64,000 bases of DNA from Trichococcus patagoniensis (GTDB lineage Bacteria > Bacillota > Bacilli > Lactobacillales > Aerococcaceae), in NCBI RefSeq assembly GCF_003051085.1, contig NZ_QAOM01000014.1, positions 1 to 64,000 of the forward strand. The letters run 5' to 3'. The notes under the pieces were generated by a model. It saw only the letters and a program-made list of their open reading frames with translations, was not told the DNA's origin and did no database searches. Positions within the stretch are counted from its first letter, which is position 1. Each line of letters opens with the position of its first letter. This document shows positions 44,966-54,207 of the stretch, piece by piece. The position numbers and the translations under genes were made by a program.

Positions 44966-46399
44966 TCAGACAATCTGATAGGTTCCACGCAGTTCCTTTT
45001 CGTAGGGACCCATCTCGGCCAGATAATCCATCATTGCTTCGACGGCGTGCTTTTCCAGATTCTTGTGTTCTTTTCCGAATTTCTTCGGAACGCCCTGGTT
45101 GGTCACGTAGCTGACGGTGTATTCTTTATCCAGGATGACTTCTTCGCCCGCGATGAAATTTTTTTGGACACGGGTTCCTTTCGGATTCTCCAGTTTCAGA
45201 TAAGCATGCAAGCCCATCGTCCGCTTCAGGTAGCCGCCCATCTGATCAAATGGGTCTGCTGCGTAGGTGCTCTCGATATTTTCTTCCAGCAGGGCCACTA
45301 TTTCCGAACCGGTCAGGATAGCGGTGGAGATCGGTGGATCCATCGGAATGATCTGATACAATTCCCTGAGCGTCACCGGGCCTTTCAGGATCGGAACCCC
45401 ATAGCGCCAGCCGTTGGAGAAGGCCAGATCCGCTTTCGTGTGGTAAAGGATCGCATCCAAGAGGAAGTTGTCCATCGTTGTTTCGACGCTCCAGCCGCGG
45501 TGCAGCACTTTTTTGGTTTCACCGACGTTGCGACCCAATTTTTCGCGGTAAGGGGCTAAAGTTTCATCGATCAAAACTTTCATTTCAGCGTCTTCCGGGA
45601 TATCCTCCGTGACCGGAATAAGTTGATGTTCGATGTTTTGGATCGCGCCGTCCTCAACGGTCAGTTCGAGTGCGCCAAGAAAAGAGCCATGCGATCCGGA
45701 TTGGATGACTGCCGTTTCGCCTACTTGGACGATGTGTTCCTGACGGTTATGGGTGTGGCCGCTCAGACAGATCGCAACGCCTTCGACTTCGCTCATCAAT
45801 TTCAGGTCCTGCGGGAAACCGAGATGGGACAGGACGATGATCAAGTCGACTGCTTTTCCCTTCAGTTCTGCCACATAGCCGGGTAGCTCCTCGCGTCCCA
45901 AAGTGAAGGAGAGGCCTTCGCTGAAATGAGGAGGCATCGTTTTGTCGATGATGTTGCTGGCGATGCCGATCACACCGATCGAAAGTCCGCCTACCGACAG
46001 GATTTTGTAAGGCTCGAACGCCAACTTACCGCTCTCTTTTTCATAGGCATTGATTGCGAGAATCGGATAATCCAACTGCTGGCCTATTTTTTTCAGATTG
46101 GCCGGACCAAAACCGGTATCCCAATGGAAGGTCATCGCATCAAAGCCGACTTCGTTCAGTACCGGCAGCATGTGCCAGCCTTTCGTAGCGATCGCTTCGT
46201 AGGTGCCGTGGATTGTGTCACCGTTATCGAAAACGAGTGTTGGATTTTTGCTGCGGAAATCTTTGATCAGGCTTTGGAGGCGGGCATAGCCGCCAGCTTT
46301 GCGGAATGCCAATTTCTCCTTTTCATAGAACAGTTCATTGTGCAACTCCAAGTAGCTGTGGGTGTCGTTGATCTGAAGGATCGTCAATTTTTCTTGCAT
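44966..46399 (-). CDS. Bifunctional metallophosphatase/5'-nucleotidase
   Basis: A 477-residue two-domain enzyme. The calcineurin-like metal site is seen in QINDTHSYLE, DNGDTIHG, LSHLGFP and GHTHNRQEH. The C-terminal substrate domain carries NFLLDAILYHTKADLAFSNGWRYG. There is no signal peptide, so it is cytoplasmic like B. subtilis YunD rather than a surface nucleotidase. ATG 46399 follows AGGTGG-type sequence. Monocistronic. Confidence 0.87.
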   Translation of the reverse strand: MQEKLTILQINDTHSYLELHNELFYEKEKLAFRKAGGYARLQSLIKDFRSKNPTLVFDNGDTIHGTYEAIATKGWHMLPVLNEVGFDAMTFHWDTGFGPANLKKIGQQLDYPILAINAYEKESGKLAFEPYKILSVGGLSIGVIGIASNIIDKTMPPHFSEGLSFTLGREELPGYVAELKGKAVDLIIVLSHLGFPQDLKLMSEVEGVAICLSGHTHNRQEHIVQVGETAVIQSGSHGSFLGALELTVEDGAIQNIEHQLIPVTEDIPEDAEMKVLIDETLAPYREKLGRNVGETKKVLHRGWSVETTMDNFLLDAILYHTKADLAFSNGWRYGVPILKGPVTLRELYQIIPMDPPISTAILTGSEIVALLEENIESTYAADPFDQMGGYLKRTMGLHAYLKLENPKGTRVQKNFIAGEEVILDKEYTVSYVTNQGVPKKFGKEHKNLEKHAVEAMMDYLAEMGPYEKELRGTYQIV

Positions 46400-46605
46400 A
46401 GGAATCCACCTTTCTGGACGAAATGTGACAGGGGCATTCGTTATATCGTTGCTTCCATTCTAACATTCTGTGCGGTAGATACCGATTGATATGCTTTGGG
46501 ACGTAGCGGGTGAATCGTGAAACTGAATCGAAAACGCAATTTCAGCGCAGAACTGTGTTAGAATTTGAATATATAAATGGATGGGACAGGGGAGGCGTTC
46601 GGGTT

Positions 46606-47529
46606 TTGGATGTTAGGGTTGTATTTGGAAGGATGATCATGCTGGTGCTGATCATGTTTGTGGGTTATCTCGCAACGGTCATGAAGGTTTTCGACAAGCA
46701 CGCGAATGCCAATTTTGCGGCGTTGATCACCTACGTCACGGTTCCGGCGCTCGTCATCGCATCGGTGGAAGGTGCAGGTGAGGTGGGTACGAAATCGGAC
46801 ACGCTCTTCGTCTTGTTGACCGCGACGCTGATGTATCTTTTCACTGTCGGATTGGCCAAGTTCAGTCCCAAACTGTTCCGGGCGGACAAAGAAACGGAAG
46901 GCATCATCGAGTTCCTGACCATCTTCACGAATAACGGCTTTATGGGGCTGCCGGTCGTGCAAGCCATTTTCGGCACCGGCGCGCTTTTTTATGCGTCGCT
47001 GTACGGCATTCCCAACAACCTGTTGATCTACTCCTTGGGTGTCTTCCTGATTGCGAAAGGCTCGAAAAAGTCACGAGCAAGTTGGAAAGCAATCCTGCTG
47101 AATCCCGGCAATCTCGCTTCGCTGTTCGCGGTTTTCGTTTTCCTGTTCGACATCAAATTGCCGGCGTTGGTGATGGATACCGCTACCAGCATCGGTAATA
47201 TCACGTCTCCATTGGCAATGATCATCATCGGTGCTTCATTGGCAGACATCGATATCCTTGGTGCCTTTAAAGAATGGAAAATCTATCTTTTTGCGTTCTA
47301 CCGTATGATCGTGATTCCGCTGTTCATCTGGTGGGCGATGAAAGGCATTCTTACGAATCCAATCATGTTGGGGATCCTCGTCATCATTGCAGCCATGCCC
47401 GGCCCGGCGATGGCTGTTGCGCTATCAATGCAGTACGGAGGCAATACGGCATTTGCGACGCGTTACGTTTTCATTTCGACGCTGCTTTCGGTGTTCACGA
47501 TCCCGTTTCTGGCATCCGTGCTTTTTTGA
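46606..47529 (+). CDS. AEC-family (auxin efflux carrier-like) transporter
   Basis: A 307-residue membrane protein with about ten helices in two halves. GFMGLPVVQAIFG and AMPGPAMAVALSMQYGG are the conserved broken-helix motifs of the family. Bacterial members carry malate, lactate or amino acids; substrate is not inferable. I start at TTG 46606 after AGGGGAGG; an upstream open frame to 46510 lacks a site and ATG 46633 is possible. Confidence 0.83.
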   Translation: MDVRVVFGRMIMLVLIMFVGYLATVMKVFDKHANANFAALITYVTVPALVIASVEGAGEVGTKSDTLFVLLTATLMYLFTVGLAKFSPKLFRADKETEGIIEFLTIFTNNGFMGLPVVQAIFGTGALFYASLYGIPNNLLIYSLGVFLIAKGSKKSRASWKAILLNPGNLASLFAVFVFLFDIKLPALVMDTATSIGNITSPLAMIIIGASLADIDILGAFKEWKIYLFAFYRMIVIPLFIWWAMKGILTNPIMLGILVIIAAMPGPAMAVALSMQYGGNTAFATRYVFISTLLSVFTIPFLASVLF

Positions 47530-47532
47530 CTG

Positions 47533-47580
47533 AAAAAAGAAGGCTCTTTCCGTGCTTAAGCGCGGGGAGAGCCTTCTTTT
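47533..47580. terminator. Bidirectional terminator
   Basis: AAAAAAGAAGGCTCT and AGAGCCTTCTTTT with a C/G-containing loop, between convergent genes. Confidence 0.88.
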
Positions 47581-47595
47581 GGTTGTTCATAAAGC

Positions 47596-48093
47596 TTATT
47601 TGAATTTCTTCGTGATGTAAGGGTTCAACCAACGGTACAAGAGGGTGGACAAGAAAGCTCCGACGAAACCTTGCGCGAGATTCAATGGGAAAGACGCGAT
47701 TGCGGCACCGAAACTGAACAGGATCGTGTCCCCGATCGCATATCCGATCGCCATCCAGATCCCGGCGATCATCGTGGCTAACAGCGGCCTTTTATGATCC
47801 ATTTTCTGGAACAACCAGCCGGCAAAAAATCCTTCCAAGCCTTTTACGACAAAGGTGATCGGCGCATAAAAGGCATAACCAGCGAAAAGGTCAGCCAACA
47901 TGCTGCCGAGTGCACCGACGAAGAAGCCCGCGCTGCCGCCGAAGGATAGACCGGCCAGCAGAAGCACCATGTCGCCCAGGTTAACATAGCCATATGGAAT
48001 CGGGATGCGGAACAATAAGGTCATGACGACAGTAAGCGCGATAAATAAGGACAAAACAACCAATCTATAAGTACTGCTTTTTTCAGTTTTCAT
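47596..48093 (-). CDS. ECF transporter S component, probably for vitamin B6
   Basis: A 165-residue membrane protein with six predicted helices and the S-component pattern: LFIALTVVMTLLFRIPIP in helix 1, then GYVNLGDMVLLLAG and FGGSAGFFVGALGSMLADL. It binds substrate and docks on the shared EcfA1-A2-T module. It is divergent from a pyridoxine/pyridoxamine kinase gene, so vitamin B6 is the best guess for the substrate. ATG 48093 follows GGAGGAGAG. No riboswitch is visible in the shared intergenic region. Confidence 0.78.
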   Translation of the reverse strand: MKTEKSSTYRLVVLSLFIALTVVMTLLFRIPIPYGYVNLGDMVLLLAGLSFGGSAGFFVGALGSMLADLFAGYAFYAPITFVVKGLEGFFAGWLFQKMDHKRPLLATMIAGIWMAIGYAIGDTILFSFGAAIASFPLNLAQGFVGAFLSTLLYRWLNPYITKKFK

Positions 48094-48262
48094 GCAACTC
48101 TCCTCCAAGCATTATTTTTTATTATAGCCCTTATGCAAAAGTTTGCACTCTTTTTCTCATCGTTTTCACAATAATTTCCAAAATGATGGAAAATTGAGAA
48201 AATACAATGAAAAGATGATAGAATGGGAATAATTGAGTTTTTAAAGTTAAGGGGTGAAGCAT

Positions 48263-49126
48263 TTGAGTCAACCGAGAGTACTGCTTATCCAAGATATTTC
48301 CGCCAGTTGCCGCATTTCAATGAACGTGGCGGTTCCTGTAGTGAGCTGCCTGGACAATTGGGTGAGCATCCTACCGACAGCGCTGTTGTCCACCCATACG
48401 GGTAAAGAATTTGAAGGCTATACCTTTTTGGATCTGACCCAAGAAATGGGCGGCATCCTGCAGCATTGGCAATCATTGGGCATCAAATTCGACGGCATCC
48501 TGATTGGCTATCTGGGTTCGCGCCAGCAAATCAACATCGTCCGCGAGATTATCCATACATTTGCGGCCGAGGATGCCCACATCATTCTGGATCCTGCGAT
48601 GGGCGATCAAGGCGTCCTGTATCCGGGATTCACGCTGGAATACGTGGAAGAGATGGCGGCACTTTGCCAGGAAGCGACAGTAATCACGCCGAACGTGACC
48701 GAAGCCTGCTTTTTGACGCAACGTCCCATGTTGAAGAAACCCTATAAAGAAGCCGAGGTCGCGGATTTGTTGGCCGATTTGCGGGTGCTGAATCCGAAGA
48801 GCGTTGTGCTGACTGGGGTTTCCTTGGAATTGGAAACAATCGGGGCCGTCTGCGTCAGCCAAAGCGAACCTGAAGCCCATTATGCCTTTGCGAAATATTT
48901 TCCCGGGCATTATGACGGCGCGGGTGATCTGTTCACGAGCGTCATTGCGGGGTTGCTTTTCCAGAATCTGCCGCTGACCGTAGCCACCGAAACGGCTGTC
49001 CACTACAACAATAGGGTGATCGAGCGCACGCTGAAAAGCGGACGGGAACTGCACTATGGCGTCCAATTCGAGACGGATCTTCCGTATCTGATCGAACAGT
49101 TGCGCAAATACAAAACGGCTGAATAG
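48263..49126 (+). CDS. pdxK: Pyridoxine/pyridoxamine kinase
   Basis: Phosphorylates B6 vitamers for PLP synthesis. A 287-residue ribokinase-fold protein with LLIQDISASCRISMNVAVP at the start, IILDPAMGDQG, ITPNVTEACFLT, and the catalytic Asp in GHYDGAGDLFTSV near residue 222. I use TTG 48263, preceded by AAGGGGTGA; GTG 48254 lies inside that motif. It is divergent from an S-component gene and 42 bp before panE. Confidence 0.88.
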   Translation: MSQPRVLLIQDISASCRISMNVAVPVVSCLDNWVSILPTALLSTHTGKEFEGYTFLDLTQEMGGILQHWQSLGIKFDGILIGYLGSRQQINIVREIIHTFAAEDAHIILDPAMGDQGVLYPGFTLEYVEEMAALCQEATVITPNVTEACFLTQRPMLKKPYKEAEVADLLADLRVLNPKSVVLTGVSLELETIGAVCVSQSEPEAHYAFAKYFPGHYDGAGDLFTSVIAGLLFQNLPLTVATETAVHYNNRVIERTLKSGRELHYGVQFETDLPYLIEQLRKYKTAE

Positions 49127-49168
49127 AGGCAGTTGTTCAAGAATTTTTTCGGAAAGAGACGTGATTAA

Positions 49169-50086
49169 ATGAAAATAGAAACTGTCGCCATCGTCGGATT
49201 GGGGGCCTTGGGTATCCTCTACGGGCACCATTTCACGAAAGCCATCGGGAAGGACCGCGTGCGCATCATCGTCAACAAAGAGCGGATGGCGCGCTACCAT
49301 GAACAAGGCATTTCCTTCAACGGAGAGCCATGCGATTTCCAATACGTCGACGAAACGGATGCCAGCCTGGCACCAGCGGATCTGGTCATTTTGGCCGTAA
49401 AAGGAACCCAATTGGACGAAGCAATCGAAACCGCCCGAAATCAGGTCGGTCCGGATACGACCATCCTTTCGGTCCTGAACGGCATCTCCAGCGAAGAAGT
49501 CATCGGCGCAGCTTTCGGCGGCGAGAAGGTCGTCCACTGCGTAGCCCAAGGGATGGACGCGCTGCGCACCGGCAATGATGTGAAGTCTGTCCATATCGGC
49601 GAACTGCGCATAGGTCTCGATGCTCCGGAAAAACAGGCGCGTTTGGATGCGGTGGCGGCGTTCTTCGAAGAAACAGGCTTGCCGCATGTAGTTGAAGCGG
49701 ATATCCTGCACCGCATGTGGGCGAAATTCATGCTGAATGTCGGCGTGAATCAAGTGCTTATGGTGAAGGAAGGCACTTTCCGCGACATCCACAAAGAAGG
49801 ACCTGCCCGCGAATTGATGATCGCCGCTATGCGCGAAGTCCTGCCGATCGCCCAGAAGGAAGGCATCAACCTGACGGAAGCCGATCTGGAAAATGATTTG
49901 GCGATCATCGACGGACTGACGCCGCTGGGGATGCCGTCGATGCGCCAGGACGGCTTGGCGAAACGGCCTTCAGAGGTCGAACTATTTTCAGGCACCATTT
50001 TGAAAAAAGCCAAAAAGTACGGATTGCCTGCACCTACGAACCAGTACCTCTATGATCAGGTGCAAGCCATCGAAGCGATCTACTGA
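49169..50086 (+). CDS. panE: 2-dehydropantoate 2-reductase family protein
   Basis: NADPH-dependent ketopantoate reductase fold, 305 residues. It has VGLGALGILYGHHF (Rossmann motif GxGxxG variant), VLAVKGTQLDEAI, the catalytic Lys in MWAKFMLNVGVNQ near 192, and the late PSMRQDGLAKRPSEVELFSG. Family members make pantoate for CoA synthesis, although paralogues exist with other 2-keto acids. No panB or panC is nearby. ATG 49169 follows GGAAAGAGACG. It is probably co-transcribed with pdxK. Confidence 0.87.
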   Translation: MKIETVAIVGLGALGILYGHHFTKAIGKDRVRIIVNKERMARYHEQGISFNGEPCDFQYVDETDASLAPADLVILAVKGTQLDEAIETARNQVGPDTTILSVLNGISSEEVIGAAFGGEKVVHCVAQGMDALRTGNDVKSVHIGELRIGLDAPEKQARLDAVAAFFEETGLPHVVEADILHRMWAKFMLNVGVNQVLMVKEGTFRDIHKEGPARELMIAAMREVLPIAQKEGINLTEADLENDLAIIDGLTPLGMPSMRQDGLAKRPSEVELFSGTILKKAKKYGLPAPTNQYLYDQVQAIEAIY

Positions 50087-50103
50087 TACAAAAAGGATTA
50101 TCA

Positions 50104-50125
50104 AGCCCTCGCTTGCGGGGGCTTT
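50104..50125 (+). terminator. Terminator after panE
   Basis: AAGCCCTCGC-TT-GCGGGGGCTT followed by TTTG. Confidence 0.75.
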
Positions 50126-50180
50126 TGCGTTGGCGTCAGTGCACGCTCGCGTACCGACGCCGCCAGCTTTTTTTGAGTTA

Positions 50181-50224
50181 GCGGAAAGGAAACACGGGCT
50201 TTCAAACCCGTGTTTCCTTTCCGC
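50181..50224. repeat. 18-bp perfect hairpin upstream of the second tnpA
   Basis: The arm at 50181-50198 (GCGGAAAGGAAACACGGG) and its exact complement at 50207-50224 flank an 8-nt loop. No T run follows, so it is not a simple terminator. It may be the left-end structure of the adjacent IS200/IS605 element, but its stem does not match the right-end hairpin. Confidence 0.7.
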
Positions 50225-50271
50225 GGTCTTTCTGCTGTACATGGTCATAACTAACACAGTATAATTTGGAT

Positions 50272-50724
50272 ATGGACAATAAAAATAGATTCACACATGG
50301 TAGAACTTCTGTCTACAATTTGAACTATCATATCATTTGGGGCACGAAGTATCGAAACAAAGTTCTCTCGGGTGACATCGGAAATTCGCTGAAACGGATC
50401 TTGCTGTCTGTTGCGGAAGATTATGGATTCTCGATCGCGCACATGGAAATCGGATTGGATAACCATATCCATTTGTTGGTGAGCGCACCGCCAAAACTGT
50501 CGGTAACCAATATTGTTCGCTGGCTGAAAGGAATCAGCGCACGGTTGCTTCTCCAGGAATATCCTGAACTAAAAAAGGCATACTGGAAAACGTCAGACAG
50601 GCACTTGTGGTCTTCGAGTTACTTTGTTGAAAGCATCGGCACGACCAACCAGGACGCTATCGCGAAATACATTGACGATCAACGAAAAAAGGAGATTGAT
50701 TTCAATGATACTCAAAGGCGTTAA
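50272..50724 (+). CDS. tnpA: IS200-like Y1 transposase TnpA
   Basis: A 150-residue HUH transposase. The metal-binding HIH is in LDNHIHLLVSAP near residue 63, and the catalytic Tyr lies in IAKYIDDQRKKE near 137. It is only distantly similar to the first TnpA. ATG 50272 is used; TTG 50266 is in frame and no strong ribosome site is seen for either. Confidence 0.9.
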   Translation: MDNKNRFTHGRTSVYNLNYHIIWGTKYRNKVLSGDIGNSLKRILLSVAEDYGFSIAHMEIGLDNHIHLLVSAPPKLSVTNIVRWLKGISARLLLQEYPELKKAYWKTSDRHLWSSSYFVESIGTTNQDAIAKYIDDQRKKEIDFNDTQRR

Positions 50725-51859
50725 AGTACGGCTTTATCCTACTGCCGCCCAACAGGAAGCCATCGAAAACAATTTTCGGCTGAACCGCTTCCTTTGGAAT
50801 CAGCTGCTCGGGATGCAGATCGCACGCCATGAAAATGGCGGTTCTTTCGTCAATAAGTTCGGCATGAACTACCTGATCAAGGCGATGAAGATCGAATTCC
50901 CATTCCTGAAGGAAGCCGAAAGCACCAGTCTGCTCTATACCTCTGCTGACCTGGCGGACAGTTACGATCGTTTCTTCAAGAAACAGAATGGTTTCCCGGG
51001 ATTCAAATCCCGCAGGCATCCGAAAAACAGCTACAAGTCGAATTGCGTGAACGGCAATATCCAAGTCGCCGACAACCACTGCCTGAAACTGCCGAAACTG
51101 GGCTTGGTGAAAGCCAACGGTTTGCAGCGTGTCAAAGACCGGATCAAGAGTGTGGTTGTGCGCAAAAAAGCGGACGGCACATTCGAAGCAACCTTGCTTG
51201 TCGCATTCGAAGCGAAAACTTTCGCATCAACGGGAAAAGCTGTCGGCATCGATTTGGGCCTGACGGATTTGGCTAGCCAGTCTGATGGCTTCAAACTGAG
51301 AAATAAACAGTTCGAACGTTCGTTGGCAAAACGGAAACGGCAATGGCAACGAAAATTCGCCCGCCGTCGCTTGTTGGCGTTGAAGAAAATCGAAGTCCGC
51401 AAACAGGCAACCGGCGAAAATTTGGAACTGTCCACCTTCAAGAATGTCCAGAAAGCCAAAGAACAGGTGGCGCGCATCAACAAAAAGATCGCGAACCAAC
51501 GTAATGATTACCTGCAAAAATACACGACCCGTTTAGTCAAAAAGTACGACCTCATCGCCATGGAAGATTTGAAAACCAAGAATTTTCTGCAGAATCATCA
51601 CCTGTCCCGTTCGATTTCGGATGCCGCCTGGGCGAGGATCAAGTCCATGCTGGCATACAAATGCGAGTGGTACGGCAAGGAGCTGGTGTTGGTGAATCCG
51701 GCTTACACTAGCCAGATCTGCGCCCATTGCGGAGAAAACACTGGCAAGAAACCGTTGTGTATCCGCACCTTCGATTGTCCGCATTGTCACACCACCGGCA
51801 TTGACAGGGACGTAAATGCGGCCATCAACATTCTGAACAAAGCGCTTGCCCAGCGTTAA
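50705..51859 (+). CDS. tnpB: TnpB RNA-guided nuclease (IS605 OrfB)
   Basis: A 384-residue TnpB with intact RuvC acids: Asp in GIDLGLTDL, Glu in IAMEDLKTKN and Asp in GIDRDVNAAIN. The zinc finger is CAHCG...CPHC. ATG 50705 is preceded by AAGGAG and gives the usual MILKGVKVRLYPT start; the open frame upstream to 50624 overlaps tnpA and is not used. The gene appears intact. The right flank that would serve as guide lies just upstream of pepF. Confidence 0.92.
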   Translation: MILKGVKVRLYPTAAQQEAIENNFRLNRFLWNQLLGMQIARHENGGSFVNKFGMNYLIKAMKIEFPFLKEAESTSLLYTSADLADSYDRFFKKQNGFPGFKSRRHPKNSYKSNCVNGNIQVADNHCLKLPKLGLVKANGLQRVKDRIKSVVVRKKADGTFEATLLVAFEAKTFASTGKAVGIDLGLTDLASQSDGFKLRNKQFERSLAKRKRQWQRKFARRRLLALKKIEVRKQATGENLELSTFKNVQKAKEQVARINKKIANQRNDYLQKYTTRLVKKYDLIAMEDLKTKNFLQNHHLSRSISDAAWARIKSMLAYKCEWYGKELVLVNPAYTSQICAHCGENTGKKPLCIRTFDCPHCHTTGIDRDVNAAINILNKALAQR

Positions 51860-52039
51860 AGGCACTAGCCAGGGATTGGCTTTGGTCCATAGGAGAAACC
51901 GCTGTGTTTCCGGCACCTTGCCGATTGCACAAGTCTGCTCTGTTCCCAGAAGCTCGGTCATTCATGACCGAGTAGTTCACGATATAATGGAAGCATTCAT
52001 TCGACATTCGTCGACAGCACGAAAAAAGGAGCCAAAATC

Positions 52040-53848
52040 ATGACACAAGAACAACTGAAAAACCGCGTGGACGTACCTGAGGCATTGACTTGGGATGTGA
52101 CCGCCCTCTATAAATCAAGAGCAGACTTCGAGGCAGCTTTAAACGGTCTAAAAGCCGCAACAGCAAAATTCGAAACGGTATACGAAGGCAAACTCACGGA
52201 CGCCAAAACAATCCTTGCGGCAATGAAGGAATACGAAGGGCTCATCGAAACGGCAACATTGGCTGATCACTATGCGATGATGCCGGAAGCGACCGACCTG
52301 ACCGATCCGGATAACGTCGAACTGTCACGCCAAACCGCGAATGCGATGGCGGACATCAGCGCTCAGCTGACATTCTTTGAATCGGAACTGATCGGCTGCA
52401 ATGCCGCTACCCTCGATCAAGTCGTTGCGGAAGCACCGCGTTTCGCTTCCTATATCCGTCACATCAAGAAAAATAAAAACATCCAGCTGGCGCCTGAAGT
52501 CGAAAAGGCCTTGGCCCAGCTATCCCCGACATTGGATGCGCCGAGCGCCATTTATGAGCAGACCCGCCTTGGCGACATGGACTTCGGCACATTTAGCGTC
52601 GACGGGAAGGAGTATCCGTTGAGCTTCGTGCTCTATGAGGATTACTACATGTATCACGACGACACGGCGATCCGTCGGGCGGCTTTCGACAAATTTTCGG
52701 AGGTCCTCAGCGCTTACGAAAACGTGGTAGCAACTGCCTATTACACCCAGCTGCAGAAGGAAAAGACGCTGGCGACGATGCGCGGTTTCGATTCCGTCAT
52801 CGACTATCTGCTCTACGGCCAGGAAGTGACGCGCGAGCTGTACGACCGCCAGATCGACACGATCATGAACGACCTTGCGCCGGTCATGCAGAAATACATC
52901 ACGCATCTGAAGGAAATCCGCGGACTGGACAGAATGACTTATGCCGACTTGAAGATTTCGCTTGATCCGGAATATTCGCCCCAAGTATCGATCGAAGAAT
53001 CGGAAGCGATGGTGCAGGATGCCATAGCGGTATTGGGTCAGGATTATGTGGACCGGATCATGCTGGCCTATCCGGAGCGCTGGATCGATTTCGCCCAGAA
53101 TATCGGCAAATCGACCGGCGGATTTTGTACGAGCCCATACGGCACCCACCCGTACATCCTGATGTCATGGGCGAACCAACTTTCTGATGTCTACACGCTG
53201 ATCCATGAATTGGGCCATGCCGGACAGATGATCCTTTCAAATGAAAACAACAGCATCCTCGGATCGGAGCCGTCGTTGTATCTGATCGAAGGACCATCCA
53301 CCTTCAATGAACTGCTGTTGACGGAGTCATTGGCCCGCAAGAGCACGGATGCGCGCATGCAACGCTTCGCTTTGACGAAGATGCTGTCCGACACCTATTT
53401 CCATAATTTTGTCACGCACCTGCTGGAGGCCGCCTACCAAAGGGAAGTCTACAACCTGATCGATGCGGGCAAGAGCTTTGATGCCGGCAAATTGAGCGAA
53501 ATCAAACGGAATGTGCTGGAGCGATTCTGGGGAGAGGCTGTGGAAATCAACGCCGGAGCGGAACTGACATGGATGCGTCAGATCCATTACTACATGGGTC
53601 TGTACTCCTACACCTATTCAGCCGGTCTGACGATCGCTACGCAAGCATTCCTGCGCGTCAAATCCGAAGAAGAGAACGCCGTCGAAGAGTGGCTGGCATT
53701 CCTGGCACTAGGGGACAAGTTGGAAGCTGCCGAAGCTGCAGCCTTGGCCGGTGTAGACATCAAAACAGATCAGGCGCTGCAGGATACAATCCACTATCTG
53801 GACGAAGCCGTCGATCAAATCATCACACTAAGCAAAGAGCTTGCTTAA
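52040..53848 (+). CDS. pepF: Oligoendopeptidase F-like M3 metallopeptidase
   Basis: Cytoplasmic zinc peptidase of 602 residues that trims oligopeptides. The HELGHAGQ zinc motif is near residue 388 with the downstream Glu in GPSTFNELLLTESL. The N-terminal helical domain and the LTWMRQIHYYMGLYSYTYSAG end fit the M3B group. ATG 52040 follows AAAAAAGGAG. The -10 TATAAT at 51983-51988 begins three bases after the second IS element ends, so the element's end now supplies the upstream part of this promoter. Confidence 0.9.
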   Translation: MTQEQLKNRVDVPEALTWDVTALYKSRADFEAALNGLKAATAKFETVYEGKLTDAKTILAAMKEYEGLIETATLADHYAMMPEATDLTDPDNVELSRQTANAMADISAQLTFFESELIGCNAATLDQVVAEAPRFASYIRHIKKNKNIQLAPEVEKALAQLSPTLDAPSAIYEQTRLGDMDFGTFSVDGKEYPLSFVLYEDYYMYHDDTAIRRAAFDKFSEVLSAYENVVATAYYTQLQKEKTLATMRGFDSVIDYLLYGQEVTRELYDRQIDTIMNDLAPVMQKYITHLKEIRGLDRMTYADLKISLDPEYSPQVSIEESEAMVQDAIAVLGQDYVDRIMLAYPERWIDFAQNIGKSTGGFCTSPYGTHPYILMSWANQLSDVYTLIHELGHAGQMILSNENNSILGSEPSLYLIEGPSTFNELLLTESLARKSTDARMQRFALTKMLSDTYFHNFVTHLLEAAYQREVYNLIDAGKSFDAGKLSEIKRNVLERFWGEAVEINAGAELTWMRQIHYYMGLYSYTYSAGLTIATQAFLRVKSEEENAVEEWLAFLALGDKLEAAEAAALAGVDIKTDQALQDTIHYLDEAVDQIITLSKELA

Positions 53849-53861
53849 GAAAGAGGAACTT

Positions 53862-54065
53862 ATGGACGGAAAACTTAGAAAAAACATCAAAATCGGCGCT
53901 TTGGTCGATATCGTATTGAAGAAAGACCAACGCACAGGGAAATTGACAAGAGGGCATGTGAAACGACTGTTGACTAATAGCGCCAATCATCCGCATGGCA
54001 TCAAAGTCATGCTGGTGGAAGGCGATCAAGTCGGCCGTGTGCAACAGATCGTAGACGAAGCATAA
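53862..54065 (+). CDS. ywbE: YwbE-family (DUF2196) protein
   Basis: A 67-residue basic protein, matching the YwbE family by KIGALVDIVLKKDQRTGKLTRG and HPHGIKVMLVEGDQVGRVQ. It is an SH3-like barrel in appearance; function unknown. ATG 53862 follows AAAGAGG and lies 13 bp after pepF, so both are probably one transcript. Confidence 0.83.
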   Translation: MDGKLRKNIKIGALVDIVLKKDQRTGKLTRGHVKRLLTNSANHPHGIKVMLVEGDQVGRVQQIVDEA

Positions 54066-54154
54066 TTTGGAACAAAATATGAGAACGGGATCGATTTTTC
54101 GCTCCTTTTCACAGAAAATAAGAATCAGATGAAAATCCGATGATAGTTTTTTTG

Positions 54155-54183
54155 TTGACAGTTCTTTTCAAATCTTATATTAT
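54155..54183 (+). promoter_or_regulatory. Promoter of the T-box operon
   Basis: TTGACA at 54155-54160, 17 bp, then TATTAT at 54178-54183, just upstream of the T-box leader. Confidence 0.75.
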
Positions 54184-54207
54184 GATTTCATACCACAATT
54201 GAATAAA

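Larger units (their letters stand above)
50225..51980 (+). mobile_element. Second IS200/IS605-family element
   Basis: Contains tnpA (50272-50724) and tnpB (50705-51859), overlapping by 20 bp. The right end has the hairpin CTCGGTCA-TTCA-TGACCGAG at 51953-51972, followed by TAGTTCAC. The terminal AGTTCAC is identical to the end of the first element, although the genes differ. The right boundary at 51980 is well supported. The left boundary was not resolved; 50225 is a placeholder just after the large hairpin. Confidence 0.65.

Noticed and set aside
48473-49792. 439-codon minus-strand open frame across pdxK and panE
   Set aside because: Both plus-strand genes are clear family members with good starts, so this is a shadow frame.
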